NCBI RefSeq assembly: GCF_900156315.1
Contig: NZ_FTNI01000039.1
Location: forward strand, 1 to 64,000
Direction of reading: 5' to 3'
DNA from: Microbispora rosea
Lineage (GTDB): Bacteria; Actinomycetota; Actinomycetes; Streptosporangiales; Streptosporangiaceae
DNA length: 64,000 nucleotides
This document shows, piece by piece, positions 10,310 through 21,353 of the stretch. The position numbers were made by a program, and so were the translations under genes. Under the pieces are notes generated by a model. It had not been told where the DNA came from. It saw only the letters and a program-made list of their open reading frames with translations, and did no database searches. How positions within the stretch are numbered: position 1 is the stretch's first letter; every line of letters starts with the position of its first letter.

Positions 10310-10366
10310 CCGATCCGCACCGGATCGGTAAGACTCCGGCCGCCGTCCCAGTAGGGCGGCGGCCGG
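10310..10366. terminator. Double hairpin between convergent genes
   Basis: CCGATCCG-cac-CGGATCGG (10310-10328) is followed by CCGGCCGCCG and CGGCGGCCGG arms (10336-10345, 10357-10366) with an inner CCC/GGG pairing. It lies between the GH9 gene and the convergent amidotransferase and could terminate both, without a T-run, as is usual in actinomycetes. Confidence 0.75.
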
Positions 10367-10372
10367 TTCCAT

Positions 10373-11101
10373 TCACCCCCTGCGCCGGGGGCGTTCCTCC
10401 TTGACCAAGGCGGCGAAACGGAAGGCGACCTCACCCCAGGCGGCCCGCGAGAGCGGGTCGTCGGTCACGGCGGCGGCGTACAGCTCGTCGACGTCGAGAC
10501 CCCGCCTGCGGGTGTGCTCGACGTCCCACTTCCGGATGCGTTCCGGCCCGACCTCGGGGTGGAACTGCACGCCCCAGGCGCGGTCGCCCAGCCGGAACGC
10601 CTGGTAGGGGCAGCGTTCGGTCTCGGCGAGCCACACCGCGCCCGGCGGCAGGGCCGTGACGGCGTCGATGTGGTTCTCGATCGCCGGGACGGCCGCGGGC
10701 AGCCCGCCGAAGACCACGTCGTCCGCCGCCTCGGCCCTCATGGTGATTGACGTGCTGCCGTGCTCGGGCGCCCCGGCGTCGCCCTGGACCTTCCCGCCGC
10801 CGACCGAGGCCAGCATCTGGCCGCCCAGGCAGATGCCGAAGAACGGCGCCGACCGGGCGAGGGCCTGCTCGACGAGCGCGCGGGTGGCCGGCAGCCAGGG
10901 CGCCCTGTCGTCGTCGTCCGGCAGGTAACCGCCGCCGAGCACGAGCAGGCCGTCGTGCTCCAGTCGCGCCGGGAGGGCGGACCCGTCGAAGGCGGTGACC
11001 ACGTCGACGGCGACCCCGGCGGCGTCCAGCCATTCCCCGAACCGCCCGGGACCTCCGTTCGCTCCGTTCTGTACGGCGAGCACACGTGGCGTGTCCGGCA
11101 T
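10373..11101 (-). CDS. Class I glutamine amidotransferase-like protein
   Basis: A 242-residue stand-alone GATase1-fold protein. The nucleophile cysteine is in FFGICLGGQ (about C90) and the triad His/Glu in WGVQFHPEVG. It resembles GMP-synthase-like amidotransferases annotated as GuaA-like, which hydrolyse glutamine or gamma-glutamyl compounds. No synthase partner is adjacent, so the acceptor is unknown. ATG at 11101 gives a standard N-terminus that runs straight into the first strand (RVLAVQNG). Convergent with the cellulase gene and separated from it by a strong hairpin. Confidence 0.85.
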   Translation of the reverse strand: MPDTPRVLAVQNGANGGPGRFGEWLDAAGVAVDVVTAFDGSALPARLEHDGLLVLGGGYLPDDDDRAPWLPATRALVEQALARSAPFFGICLGGQMLASVGGGKVQGDAGAPEHGSTSITMRAEAADDVVFGGLPAAVPAIENHIDAVTALPPGAVWLAETERCPYQAFRLGDRAWGVQFHPEVGPERIRKWDVEHTRRRGLDVDELYAAAVTDDPLSRAAWGEVAFRFAALVKEERPRRRG

Positions 11102-11270
11102 GAGCCCGGACTCTACCGCCCTCGCCCCCGGACGCCGGGCGGCGGCCGCTCCCTCGCCCCCTGACGGGGGTCACAGGTCTGTCGTCCAGGGCACGTCCAC
11201 CCAGGCCAGGGATGGCGCCACCCGGGCCGGCCTCGACGCGGTGGCGACGCTCGCCCTGCGGGCGTGGCCG

Positions 11271-11276
11271 TAGGCT
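11271..11276 (+). promoter_or_regulatory. -10 element TAGGCT, leaderless start
   Basis: TAGGCT lies exactly 7 nt before the GTG at 11284. This spacing puts the transcription start on or next to the start codon, and no Shine-Dalgarno sequence is present. Confidence 0.55.
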
Positions 11277-11283
11277 GTCGGGC

Positions 11284-11925
11284 GTGATCGACGACATCTG
11301 GGTGGACGACGCCGTCACGGCGCTGCGTCCGGACTTCGCCGTCCTGGTGGTCTGCGCGTACGGCCTGCGCAACGGGCCCTCCGACGACCGTTCGCGAGCC
11401 TGGCTCGCCGACGCGGCGGCCGACGCCGTGCCGCTCGACGACGAGAGGATCGAGGCCTGGCGGGCGGCCTACCGCGCCTTCGGCGCCAAGCCCCAGCGCA
11501 CCCGGCCTTCGGTCGACGCGCTGGTCCGCCGGATGCCGCTCCCCGAGATCAACCTGGTGGTGGACGCCTACAACAGCGTGTCCGTACGGCACGGCCTCCC
11601 GATCGGCGGCGAGGACCTGCGCCGCTACCAGGGCGCCGCCCGGCTGATGCGGGCCGCGGGAGACGAGCCCTCGGAGGAGGCGCTGGGCGACCCCGAGATC
11701 GGCGAGGTGGTGTGGCGCGACGACGCGGGCGTCACCTGCCGGCGGTGGAACTGGCGGCAGTGCGTCAGGACCAGGATCACCGAGGAGACGGTGGACGCCC
11801 TCTTCCTGCTGGAACGCCTCGAACCGCTCTCTCTCGACGCGCTGCGCGCCGCGGGCGACGACCTTGCCGGTATGCTGTCCGATATAGCTCCCAATATCCG
11901 GATCGAGTCGCGGCTCATCGGCTGA
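11284..11925 (+). CDS. B3/B4 tRNA-binding-domain protein (PheT-like)
   Basis: A 213-residue protein matching the B3/B4 domain of phenylalanyl-tRNA synthetase beta chain, which in that enzyme holds the tyrosyl-tRNA editing site. Recognisable stretches are YRAFGAKPQRTRPS, LPEINLVVDAYNSVSV and GLPIGGEDL. Stand-alone versions are widespread in actinobacteria and are presumed to edit misacylated tRNA or to bind related ligands; this has not been established for this protein. GTG at 11284 is chosen from the leaderless promoter and because earlier codons read as arginine-rich noise. It is not obviously in an operon. Confidence 0.8.
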   Translation: MIDDIWVDDAVTALRPDFAVLVVCAYGLRNGPSDDRSRAWLADAAADAVPLDDERIEAWRAAYRAFGAKPQRTRPSVDALVRRMPLPEINLVVDAYNSVSVRHGLPIGGEDLRRYQGAARLMRAAGDEPSEEALGDPEIGEVVWRDDAGVTCRRWNWRQCVRTRITEETVDALFLLERLEPLSLDALRAAGDDLAGMLSDIAPNIRIESRLIG

Positions 11926-12121
11926 CCAGTCGTTGTGACCAGAGGGTAAGGGACACCTCACCACCCAGACGGGCTATCCGCGCGTGACCTGTTTTATCGA
12001 TCCTGGGAGGATGGGCCGGGACCTGCGACCCGCCGGGGCGCACGTCGGTGTGTGAGGCGAGTAGCCTTGGACAGGTTCACCAAACATCAACGCCGATCTG
12101 CGGAAGAGGGCGATTTCCGCC

Positions 12122-15799
<3,678 letters not shown>

Positions 15800-15818
15800 G
15801 CGAGGATTCCGTACCACT

Positions 15819-15853
15819 GAGGAGGTCCCCCACGCCCGTGGGGGGCCTCTCTC
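15819..15853 (+). terminator. Hairpin after kgd
   Basis: GAGGAGG-T-CCCCCAC pairs with GTGGGGG-G-CCTCTC around a 4-nt loop, 20 bp after the kgd stop. It separates kgd from the small gene downstream, which then needs its own promoter or read-through. Confidence 0.75.
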
Positions 15854-15882
15854 CATGATCAGGTCATTCACTGGAGCGAGGT

Positions 15883-16059
15883 ATGTACTTCACCGACAGG
15901 GGGATCGAGGAGCTCGTCGAGCGCCGCGGCGAGGAGGAGGTCAGCGTGGGCTGGCTCGCGGAGCGGCTGCGCGAGTTCGTGGACCTCAACCCCGAGTTCG
16001 AGGTGCCCGTCGAGCGGCTGGCCACCTGGCTCGCACGCCTGGACGAAGACGACGACTGA
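15883..16059 (+). CDS. Small acidic protein, DUF6104-like
   Basis: A 58-residue protein, MYFTDRGIEELVERRGEEEV then VGWLAERLREFVDLNP, ending in an acidic LDEDDD tail. A GGAG 6 bp before the ATG and clean G/C-ending codons support it. Small proteins of this kind are found directly downstream of kgd in many actinomycetes and I believe it is the DUF6104 family; the function is unknown. It is predicted to be helical and soluble with no membrane segment. A role linked to Kgd is only suggested by position. Confidence 0.8.
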   Translation: MYFTDRGIEELVERRGEEEVSVGWLAERLREFVDLNPEFEVPVERLATWLARLDEDDD

Positions 16060-16107
16060 CGACCACGACCCACGAAGACGACTGACGAAGACGGCTGACG
16101 AGGACGG
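16056..16107. repeat. Short 13-bp tandem repeat after the DUF6104-like gene
   Basis: CTGACGAAGACGG (16082-16094) is followed directly by CTGACGAGGACGG (16095-16107), with a weaker copy starting at 16056 across the preceding stop codon. It probably arose by slippage from the acidic Asp-Glu codons at the gene end. Confidence 0.55.
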
Positions 16108-16145
16108 GCGCACGACGAGACCCAGGGTCCGGGGGCAGACGCGGA

Positions 16146-16188
16146 AAACGCGATACATCTTGACTTTGCACAAACGCGATATATCTTG
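16146..16188. promoter_or_regulatory. Two direct repeats AAACGCGATAYATCTTG, candidate PadR operator
   Basis: 17-bp repeats at 16146-16162 and 16172-16188 differ at one internal base plus the flanks and are 26 bp apart start to start. Each has a near-palindromic GATAYATC core. They lie about 70 bp before the DUF4097-PadR operon in an AT-rich patch, so autoregulation by the PadR protein is the natural guess. Confidence 0.55.
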
Positions 16189-16259
16189 TTTGTGGATGGT
16201 TCGTCCGTGCGGATGCCTACCCGCGCGGGCGCAGGACTTCGCGTGGAAGGGCCTGAGTG

Positions 16260-17081
16260 ATGCCCCAGTGGACGATCGACACCCCCGGACGGCTCACGTT
16301 CGGAGCGGTCACCGCGCTCAACGTGCGCATCGTGGCCGGCCGGCTGGCCGTGCTGGCCAGTGACGGCCCGCCGACCCTCGAAGTGACGGAGGTGGACGGC
16401 GCGCCGCTGGTGGTGACCCATGACGACGACGGCCGCCTGACCGTCGCGTACAAGGACCTGACGTGGGACGGGATTCTCGGGTGGTTACGCCCGGGCCCGC
16501 GCAGGACCACGCTGACGCTGACCGTGCCGAGGACGTGCCCCGTCCAGGCCGGGGTCGTCTCCGCCTCCGCCGTCGTGGCGGGCATGGAGGCGACCACCGG
16601 CGTGAAGGGCGTGTCGGGGGAGATCGTCCTCGACGGCGTCAGCGGCGAGGTGCAGGCCGAGACGGTCTCGGGCTCGGTGGAGAGCCGGGGCCTGGCCGGC
16701 GACCTGTCCTTCTCGAGCGTCTCCGGCGACCTCACCGTGGCCGCGGGCCGGCCGCGGCGGCTTCGCGCCAACACCGTGTCGGGCCGCGTCACCGCCGACC
16801 TCGAACTGGAGCCCACCGGTCACGTCACCGTGAACAGCATGTCAGGCGCGATCGTCGTACGGCTCCCGCACGACGTGGACACCGACGTGTCCGTCCACTC
16901 GACCTCAGGCAGGATCGAGTCGGCCTTCCCCGAGTTGCGCGTCGCCTCGGCCCCGGGGGCCCGTTCGCTCAGCGGCCGGCTGGGCGGCGGCATGGCGTCC
17001 CTCTCGGCGATCACGGTGTCCGGCGCCGTCACCCTGCTCAGCGGCCAGCCCGCCGGCAGGAGAGAAGAGGAGAGAGCGTGA
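16260..17081 (+). CDS. DUF4097-type beta-helix repeat protein
   Basis: A 273-residue protein of the DUF4097 (adhesin-like beta-strand repeat) family. After an N-terminal TWIDTPGRLTF-like domain, short repeats of the form VSG.(V/I).(L/A).G occur from about residue 115 (GVSGEIVLDGVSGEVQAETV, VSGSVESRGL, VSGDLTV, VSGRVTADL, MSGAIVV, TSGRIES, VSGAVTL), which would stack as a parallel beta-helix. There is no signal peptide. GGAAGG lies 9 bp before this ATG and 6 bp before an alternative GTG at 16257. It is paired with a PadR regulator, a frequent actinobacterial arrangement whose role is unknown. Confidence 0.85.
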   Translation: MPQWTIDTPGRLTFGAVTALNVRIVAGRLAVLASDGPPTLEVTEVDGAPLVVTHDDDGRLTVAYKDLTWDGILGWLRPGPRRTTLTLTVPRTCPVQAGVVSASAVVAGMEATTGVKGVSGEIVLDGVSGEVQAETVSGSVESRGLAGDLSFSSVSGDLTVAAGRPRRLRANTVSGRVTADLELEPTGHVTVNSMSGAIVVRLPHDVDTDVSVHSTSGRIESAFPELRVASAPGARSLSGRLGGGMASLSAITVSGAVTLLSGQPAGRREEERA

Positions 17082-17149
17082 GCGAGCGAACAAGGCGACA
17101 CCGTGGCGGGCGACGGCCGCTCCGAGCCGAAGGCGGGGAGACGGCATGA
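17078..17149 (+). other. Bridging mini-ORF between the DUF4097 and PadR genes
   Basis: GTG at 17078 overlaps the DUF4097 stop (GTGA), and the 23-codon frame (VSERTRRHRGGRRP...) ends in a TGA that overlaps the PadR ATG (ATGA). The peptide is arginine-rich and probably not functional itself, but its reading would carry ribosomes from one gene to the next. A second example begins with SER at 54564. Confidence 0.35.
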
Positions 17150-17883
17150 GCCCCGTGTTCGGGCACGGCAGGCTGCGGCTCTACCTGCTGAAGCTGCTGG
17201 AGGAGAGCCCGCGGCACGGCTACGAGATCATCCGGCTCCTGCAAGACCGCTTCCTCGGCGTCTACTCCCCCTCCCCCGGCACGATCTACCCCAGGCTGGC
17301 CCGGCTGGAGGACGAGGGCCTGGTCACCCACGAGGTCGTGGACGGCAAGAAGGTCTTCACCCTCACCGACAAGGGGCGGGCCGAGCTCAACGACCGGATG
17401 GACGAGCTGGCCGACCTGGAGCAGGAGATCACCGCCTCGGTGCAGGACATCGCGCGCGAGGTGAAGGAGGACGTGCGGCAGACCGTGCGATCCCTCCGCG
17501 AGGAGCTCACCCAGATGGCCAGGGACATCGGCCACGACAACCGCGACCCGCGGCGCGAGCAGAAAGACGAGTGGCGGCGGCAGCGCGACCACGCCAGGGA
17601 GGAGTGGCGCAGGCAGAAGGAGGAGTGGCGCCGCCACAAGCGCCAGTGGCAGGAGGAGAGCGAGCGCTGGCAGCACGAGTGGCGCCGGATCTGGGAGGAG
17701 TCCTGGGGGGCCGGCGGCGGCCGGCAGGGCGGGCACGACGCCGCGCTCAGCCGGATGCTGGCCGACTTCGTCGCCGACGTCCACCGGTCCTCCGGCGCGG
17801 GCGTGTCAGAAGGAGCCCTTGCCGAGTGCCGGGCCGCCCTCGACGAGGCCGCCGAGCGCATCCGCCAGGCGCTGCGTTCCTGA
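17146..17883 (+). CDS. PadR-family regulator with tryptophan-rich coiled helix
   Basis: A 245-residue regulator. The PadR winged helix is at 8-80 (HGRLRLYLLKLLEESPRHGY, SPSPGTIYPRLARLEDEGLV). A long helix follows, and between 141 and 187 it is almost only E, R, K, Q, H and W, with tryptophans at 143, 154, 161, 168, 175, 179, 183 and 187, that is, spaced by 11, then by sevens, then by fours. This would form a continuous Trp stripe, well beyond the usual short PadR dimer helix. GGGGAG precedes the ATG. It probably controls the DUF4097 operon through the direct repeats at 16146-16188. Confidence 0.88.
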   Translation: MSPVFGHGRLRLYLLKLLEESPRHGYEIIRLLQDRFLGVYSPSPGTIYPRLARLEDEGLVTHEVVDGKKVFTLTDKGRAELNDRMDELADLEQEITASVQDIAREVKEDVRQTVRSLREELTQMARDIGHDNRDPRREQKDEWRRQRDHAREEWRRQKEEWRRHKRQWQEESERWQHEWRRIWEESWGAGGGRQGGHDAALSRMLADFVADVHRSSGAGVSEGALAECRAALDEAAERIRQALRS

Positions 17884-18039
17884 CCTGGGTCGTCAGCCGG
17901 ACCGCCGACGACCGAGCCGAACCGCCGGACGACCGGGCGTTCCGGCTCCGCCTCACGGCGCTCCGCCGCGCCGGGTCCCGTGGCCCGCCGCGGCGGACGG
18001 ACGTGGGCCGGACGACGCCTTCCGCGCCCCGGCCCCTCG

Positions 18040-19002
18040 TCAGAGCGTGAAGACCACCTTGCCGAAGACCTCGCCGCGGTGCATGGCCGCGAAGCCCTCC
18101 TCCGCCTCGGCCAGGGGCAGCACCCGGTCGATCATCGGCCGGACACCCGTCTGCTCCAGGAACACCGCGAGCCGCGCGAGCTGCTCACGCGTCCCCATCG
18201 TGGATCCGATGATCGACTTCTGCAGGAAGTAGACCTGCGCGAGCTGTGTCGCGGCGACCATGCCGCTCGTCGCGCCGCAGGTGACGATCCGGCCGCCCGG
18301 GCGCAGGGAGCTGAGCGAGTGCTTCCAGGTGGCCTCGCCGACCGTCTCCATGACGGCGTCCACCCGCTCGGGCAGCCGTGCGCCCGTCTCGAAGACCCGG
18401 TCGGCACCGAGCGCGAGGGCCCGTTCCCGCTTGTCCTGCGAGCGGCTCGTCGCCCAGACGCGGAAGCCGCCGGCCCGGCCGAGCGCGATCAGCGCGGTCG
18501 CCACGCCGCCGCCGGCGCCCTGGACCAGGATGGTCGAGCCCGGCTCGAGCCCGGCCTTGTCGAAGATCATGCGGTAGGCCGTCAGCCAGGCCGTGGGCAG
18601 GCAGGCGGCCTCCTCGAAGGAGATCGCCGCGGGCTTGGGCACCAGGTTGCGGCGGGGCACCGCGACCTTCTCCGCGAACGTCCCGTCGTACTTCTCCGAC
18701 AGCAGCGAACGCGCCGGGTCGAGCGTCTCGTCCCCGTCGACCGGCGTGCCGATGACGGAGTGGACGATGACCTCGTTGCCGTCCTCGTCCACCCCCGCCG
18801 CGTCGCAGCCGAGCACGATCGGCAGCCGCTCCTGGCTGATCCCCACGCCCTTGAGGGTCCACAGGTCGTGGTGATTGAGCGCGGCGGCCCGGACCGTGAC
18901 GGTCGTCCATCCCTCCGGTACGACGGGCTCGGGGTGGTCCCCGAACGTCAGGCACTTGATCGGGTCGTCCGGATCGAACTGTGTGGCGGTGACGGCGAAC
19001 AT
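18040..19002 (-). CDS. Zinc-independent MDR/quinone oxidoreductase-type dehydrogenase
   Basis: A 320-residue medium-chain dehydrogenase/reductase. The N-terminal catalytic domain has AALNHHDLWTLKG and LGCDAAGVV-like segments; the nucleotide site is VQGAGGGVATALIALGRAGG (about 175-195), typical of NADPH binding. The cysteine cluster of structural zinc is absent, so it belongs with the quinone-oxidoreductase-like branch. The substrate is unknown. ATG at 19002 starts MFAVTATQFDPDDP. Divergent from the protease array, with no operon partner. Confidence 0.85.
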   Translation of the reverse strand: MFAVTATQFDPDDPIKCLTFGDHPEPVVPEGWTTVTVRAAALNHHDLWTLKGVGISQERLPIVLGCDAAGVDEDGNEVIVHSVIGTPVDGDETLDPARSLLSEKYDGTFAEKVAVPRRNLVPKPAAISFEEAACLPTAWLTAYRMIFDKAGLEPGSTILVQGAGGGVATALIALGRAGGFRVWATSRSQDKRERALALGADRVFETGARLPERVDAVMETVGEATWKHSLSSLRPGGRIVTCGATSGMVAATQLAQVYFLQKSIIGSTMGTREQLARLAVFLEQTGVRPMIDRVLPLAEAEEGFAAMHRGEVFGKVVFTL

Positions 19003-19352
19003 GCCAGAACATTACTCCGGCCGTCGCGCCCGGCCCGGACATCCCCCGCGCGGCTCGCCGCCGGGCGCCTTTTGATACCGGAGACCACCGCTGGGACCAG
19101 AGCGCCGGAAATCAAACAAGACCGGTCAAGAATGGCGCGTCAACCCGCCGGCGCCGCCACGCGACGCCGTACGGCCAAGGCACCATGACCTGGCACGATC
19201 AATCCCATAACCGCTCGCTATGGATAACAGATAGGGCAAAGTGCCGATTGTTCTCGTTATAGCCGCGGCAATTAGCAAGATCCGGTCATTAATCTCGGAG
19301 CGTTTTCCTGCGGAATGGGACGCACCCTCACCGTCCCAGGGAAAGGAGCTCC
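19003..19352. other. Divergent intergenic region before the protease array
   Basis: 350 bp without a gene. The half nearer the first protease (from about 19190) is AT-rich and holds promoter-like stretches (TATGGATAACAGATAGG near 19218 and TTGTTCTCGTTATAG near 19247). TGGGACG (19316-19322) faces CGTCCCA (19332-19338), a perfect 7-bp inverted repeat just before the AAAGGAG ribosome-binding site, which could be an operator or a leader hairpin. Nothing else is recognisable. Confidence 0.5.
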
Positions 19353-20513
19353 ATGATCCCCCCAGCACGGCGTCTGGCCGTTCCCCTCACCGGCGCGCTC
19401 CTCGCGACCGGCGTGGCCGTCGCCATCCCGACGGCCTCCTGGGCCGCCACCGGCGCGGCCACCGCCATCGCGGCGGCACAGGCCGCCCCGGGCGACGTGA
19501 CCGTCGAGGCCGCGCCCCAGACGCCCGACAAGGCCGCCGCCTTCTGGTCACCCCAGCGGTTGCGGGCGGCCACGGACTACACCGAGGAACTCGGCACCTC
19601 CGTCAAGGGCTTCGGCAGGGCCGGCGCCGCCATCCCGGACGGCAAGGCGGGCACGGTCCCGCCGATCGGCGCGGGCACAGGCGGAGCCGGCGGTTCCGGC
19701 ACGATCAGCAAGCAGGTCAACCTGCCTCGCATGGTCGGCCGGGTGTTCTTCACCCTGCCGGGCAGGAACCCCCTGGACCCCAAGAGTTGGAAGTACTGCT
19801 CCGGCACCTCCGTGCAGGGCCGCTACCGCAACGTCGTCGCGACGGCCGGGCACTGCGTCTACGACCCGGTGACCACCCAGTTCTACGACAACTGGGTGTT
19901 CGTCCCGTCGTACTGGGACGGAGATCAGGCCGGGGAGGGAAAGGCGCCGTACGGCATCTATCCGGCGAAGTGGTTCCAGGTGCACGACGACTTCGTGGCC
20001 AGGGAGGACTACGACTACGACTACGCGTTCGTGAACGTGTCGTCGGGCTTCACGCTCACGCCCAGGAAGGACAGGGGCGTCACCCGGTACCCACGCACCC
20101 CGGCCGGCCGCCTCGGCGACAACGTGGGCGGCCAGGGCTTCACCTGGAACCGCAGCTCCAAGGTCACGGTCTTCGCGTTCGGCTATCCCGCCGGGCCGCA
20201 CCCCGACGGCGACCGCCCCTTCACCGGACGGACGATGAAGTGGTGCTACGGCCGGTCGGTTCCGATGCCTGCCGTGCCGAAGCACGACATCCGGGAGCAC
20301 CTCGGGATCGCGTGCGGCATGACCTCCGGCGCCGGCGGCGGCCCCTGGCTGATGGGCTACAAGAGCGCGACCCGCATGGGCTACCTGAACGGCATCAGCA
20401 GCGTGGCGTGGGACAGCGACGGCAACAACAGGTACGACAAGATCTCCTCGCCCTACTTCAACGGCGAGACCTACGACGTCTACAAGGTGGCCGCCAACCG
20501 GTGGACACCGTGA
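19353..20513 (+). CDS. Secreted S1/V8-like peptidase homologue lacking the catalytic serine
   Basis: A 386-residue paralogue of the three peptidases downstream: Sec signal (cut near 31-33), a pro-region with FWSPQRLRAA, and a trypsin-fold domain from about 125. His167 (TAGHC) and Asp223 (DYDYAFV) are present, but the nucleophile loop reads MTSGAGGGPW, so the position of the serine in GxSGGP is Gly328 (codon GGC at 20334). Ser325, three residues earlier, is unlikely to replace it. An inactive pseudo-enzyme is expected, perhaps a binder or decoy. The gene is otherwise intact with a strong AAAGGAG site, a full signal and normal codon use, so it is not decaying. Confidence 0.85.
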   Translation: MIPPARRLAVPLTGALLATGVAVAIPTASWAATGAATAIAAAQAAPGDVTVEAAPQTPDKAAAFWSPQRLRAATDYTEELGTSVKGFGRAGAAIPDGKAGTVPPIGAGTGGAGGSGTISKQVNLPRMVGRVFFTLPGRNPLDPKSWKYCSGTSVQGRYRNVVATAGHCVYDPVTTQFYDNWVFVPSYWDGDQAGEGKAPYGIYPAKWFQVHDDFVAREDYDYDYAFVNVSSGFTLTPRKDRGVTRYPRTPAGRLGDNVGGQGFTWNRSSKVTVFAFGYPAGPHPDGDRPFTGRTMKWCYGRSVPMPAVPKHDIREHLGIACGMTSGAGGGPWLMGYKSATRMGYLNGISSVAWDSDGNNRYDKISSPYFNGETYDVYKVAANRWTP

Positions 20514-20549
20514 CCGCGGACGTCTGACCGCACGGCCATTCGGTCAGGC

Positions 20550-20583
20550 AGGGGGCCCGGCGGGACGTCCCGCCGGGCCCCCT
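20550..20583. terminator. Perfect 34-bp palindrome
   Basis: AGGGGGCCCGGCGGGAC joins directly to its exact reverse complement. It lies between protease 1 and the convergent inhibitor gene and is a strong bidirectional terminator candidate. Confidence 0.8.
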
Positions 20584-20647
20584 CGTGTCACGGCTCCCCT
20601 GCGCACCTTTACGTTCCCTGTACGCCGCGTGCGGTCGACTGGCATCG

Positions 20648-21142
20648 TCAGAAGTCGAACAGCGCCCCGGCGGCCGATTTCAGCTCACAGTCGTTGCCGA
20701 AGGTGCGCCCGAACTGGAAGTACTTCCCGTCCCATATGCCGCTGGCGGTGACCGTGACAGGTGCGTAGATCATCGTGCAGGGCTCGGCCGCGTTCACCCG
20801 TAGAGCGCTCGGGTCGACGCCCGCCCTGTTCAGCCACGCGCACGCCTTCTCCGCCGAAGGGTGCGAGCCGCCCACCGGAGAGCAGTTCAGGAACGCCGAC
20901 CGCGCCGGCGGCTCCGCCTTCTCGCCGTTCGCGACGGTCAGGATCACCGCCCGCACCCGGGAGGCGACCGACGGCTGCGACGCCCGCAGGGCGACCTCGG
21001 GCGGCGGTGGAGCCGGCAGGGTGTCCGCCCGCGCCGGGGCCGACGTCGCCCCGGCGCCGGACACGCCCGGCTGGGCCCACGCTGAGGCAGAGGGGCCGGC
21101 GGCCAGCGCCGCACCGGCCAGTAGGACAAGCAGCGGTTTCAT
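20648..21142 (-). CDS. Secreted SSI-like serine protease inhibitor
   Basis: A 164-residue precursor: signal peptide cut near SAWA (about 23), a Pro/Ala-rich spacer, then a domain of about 105 residues matching Streptomyces subtilisin inhibitor. Conserved parts are ILTVANGE, LNCSPVGGSHP, ACAWLNRAG, CTMIYAPVTVTASGIWDGK and FGNDCEL, ending LFDF. Four cysteines (87/101 and 122/152) match the spacing of the two SSI disulfides. By alignment with SSI (CPMVYDPV) the reactive site is Met124-Ile125, and P1 Met favours subtilisin- or chymotrypsin-like targets. Six G residues precede the ATG. It sits between peptidase genes, convergent with the first and divergent from the second, so guarding against them is plausible. 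Confidence 0.88.
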   Translation of the reverse strand: MKPLLVLLAGAALAAGPSASAWAQPGVSGAGATSAPARADTLPAPPPPEVALRASQPSVASRVRAVILTVANGEKAEPPARSAFLNCSPVGGSHPSAEKACAWLNRAGVDPSALRVNAAEPCTMIYAPVTVTASGIWDGKYFQFGRTFGNDCELKSAAGALFDF

Positions 21143-21353
21143 GCGATCCCCCCGTTTCCGCTGGTGACCAGCGTTCTCACGGGAGGCCTCCGGGGCAAGC
21201 GTCCACTCCGGACCTCACCGGAAACATGGCGTACCACAGATCACATCGGTTCCGCTCGATTCATAACGAGCTGGACAAGAAGGTGTGCCACAACCGTATG
21301 GATCTGGAAAAATCACCCCTTACTGACCATATCTCCGCCCCGAGAGGCTCACG

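Noticed and set aside
7534-10434. 966-codon frame antisense to the GH9 gene
   Set aside because: Shadow frame; the plus strand encodes recognisable cellulase modules.
19082-19112. DasR-binding-like half sites (GAGACCACC, GGGACCAGA) before the protease array
   Set aside because: The two halves are not arranged as the AGTGGTCTAGACCACT-like palindrome and match only part of it.
19353-20513. Protease 1 as a frameshifted pseudogene
   Set aside because: The frame is intact with signal, pro-region and full fold; only the nucleophile is changed.
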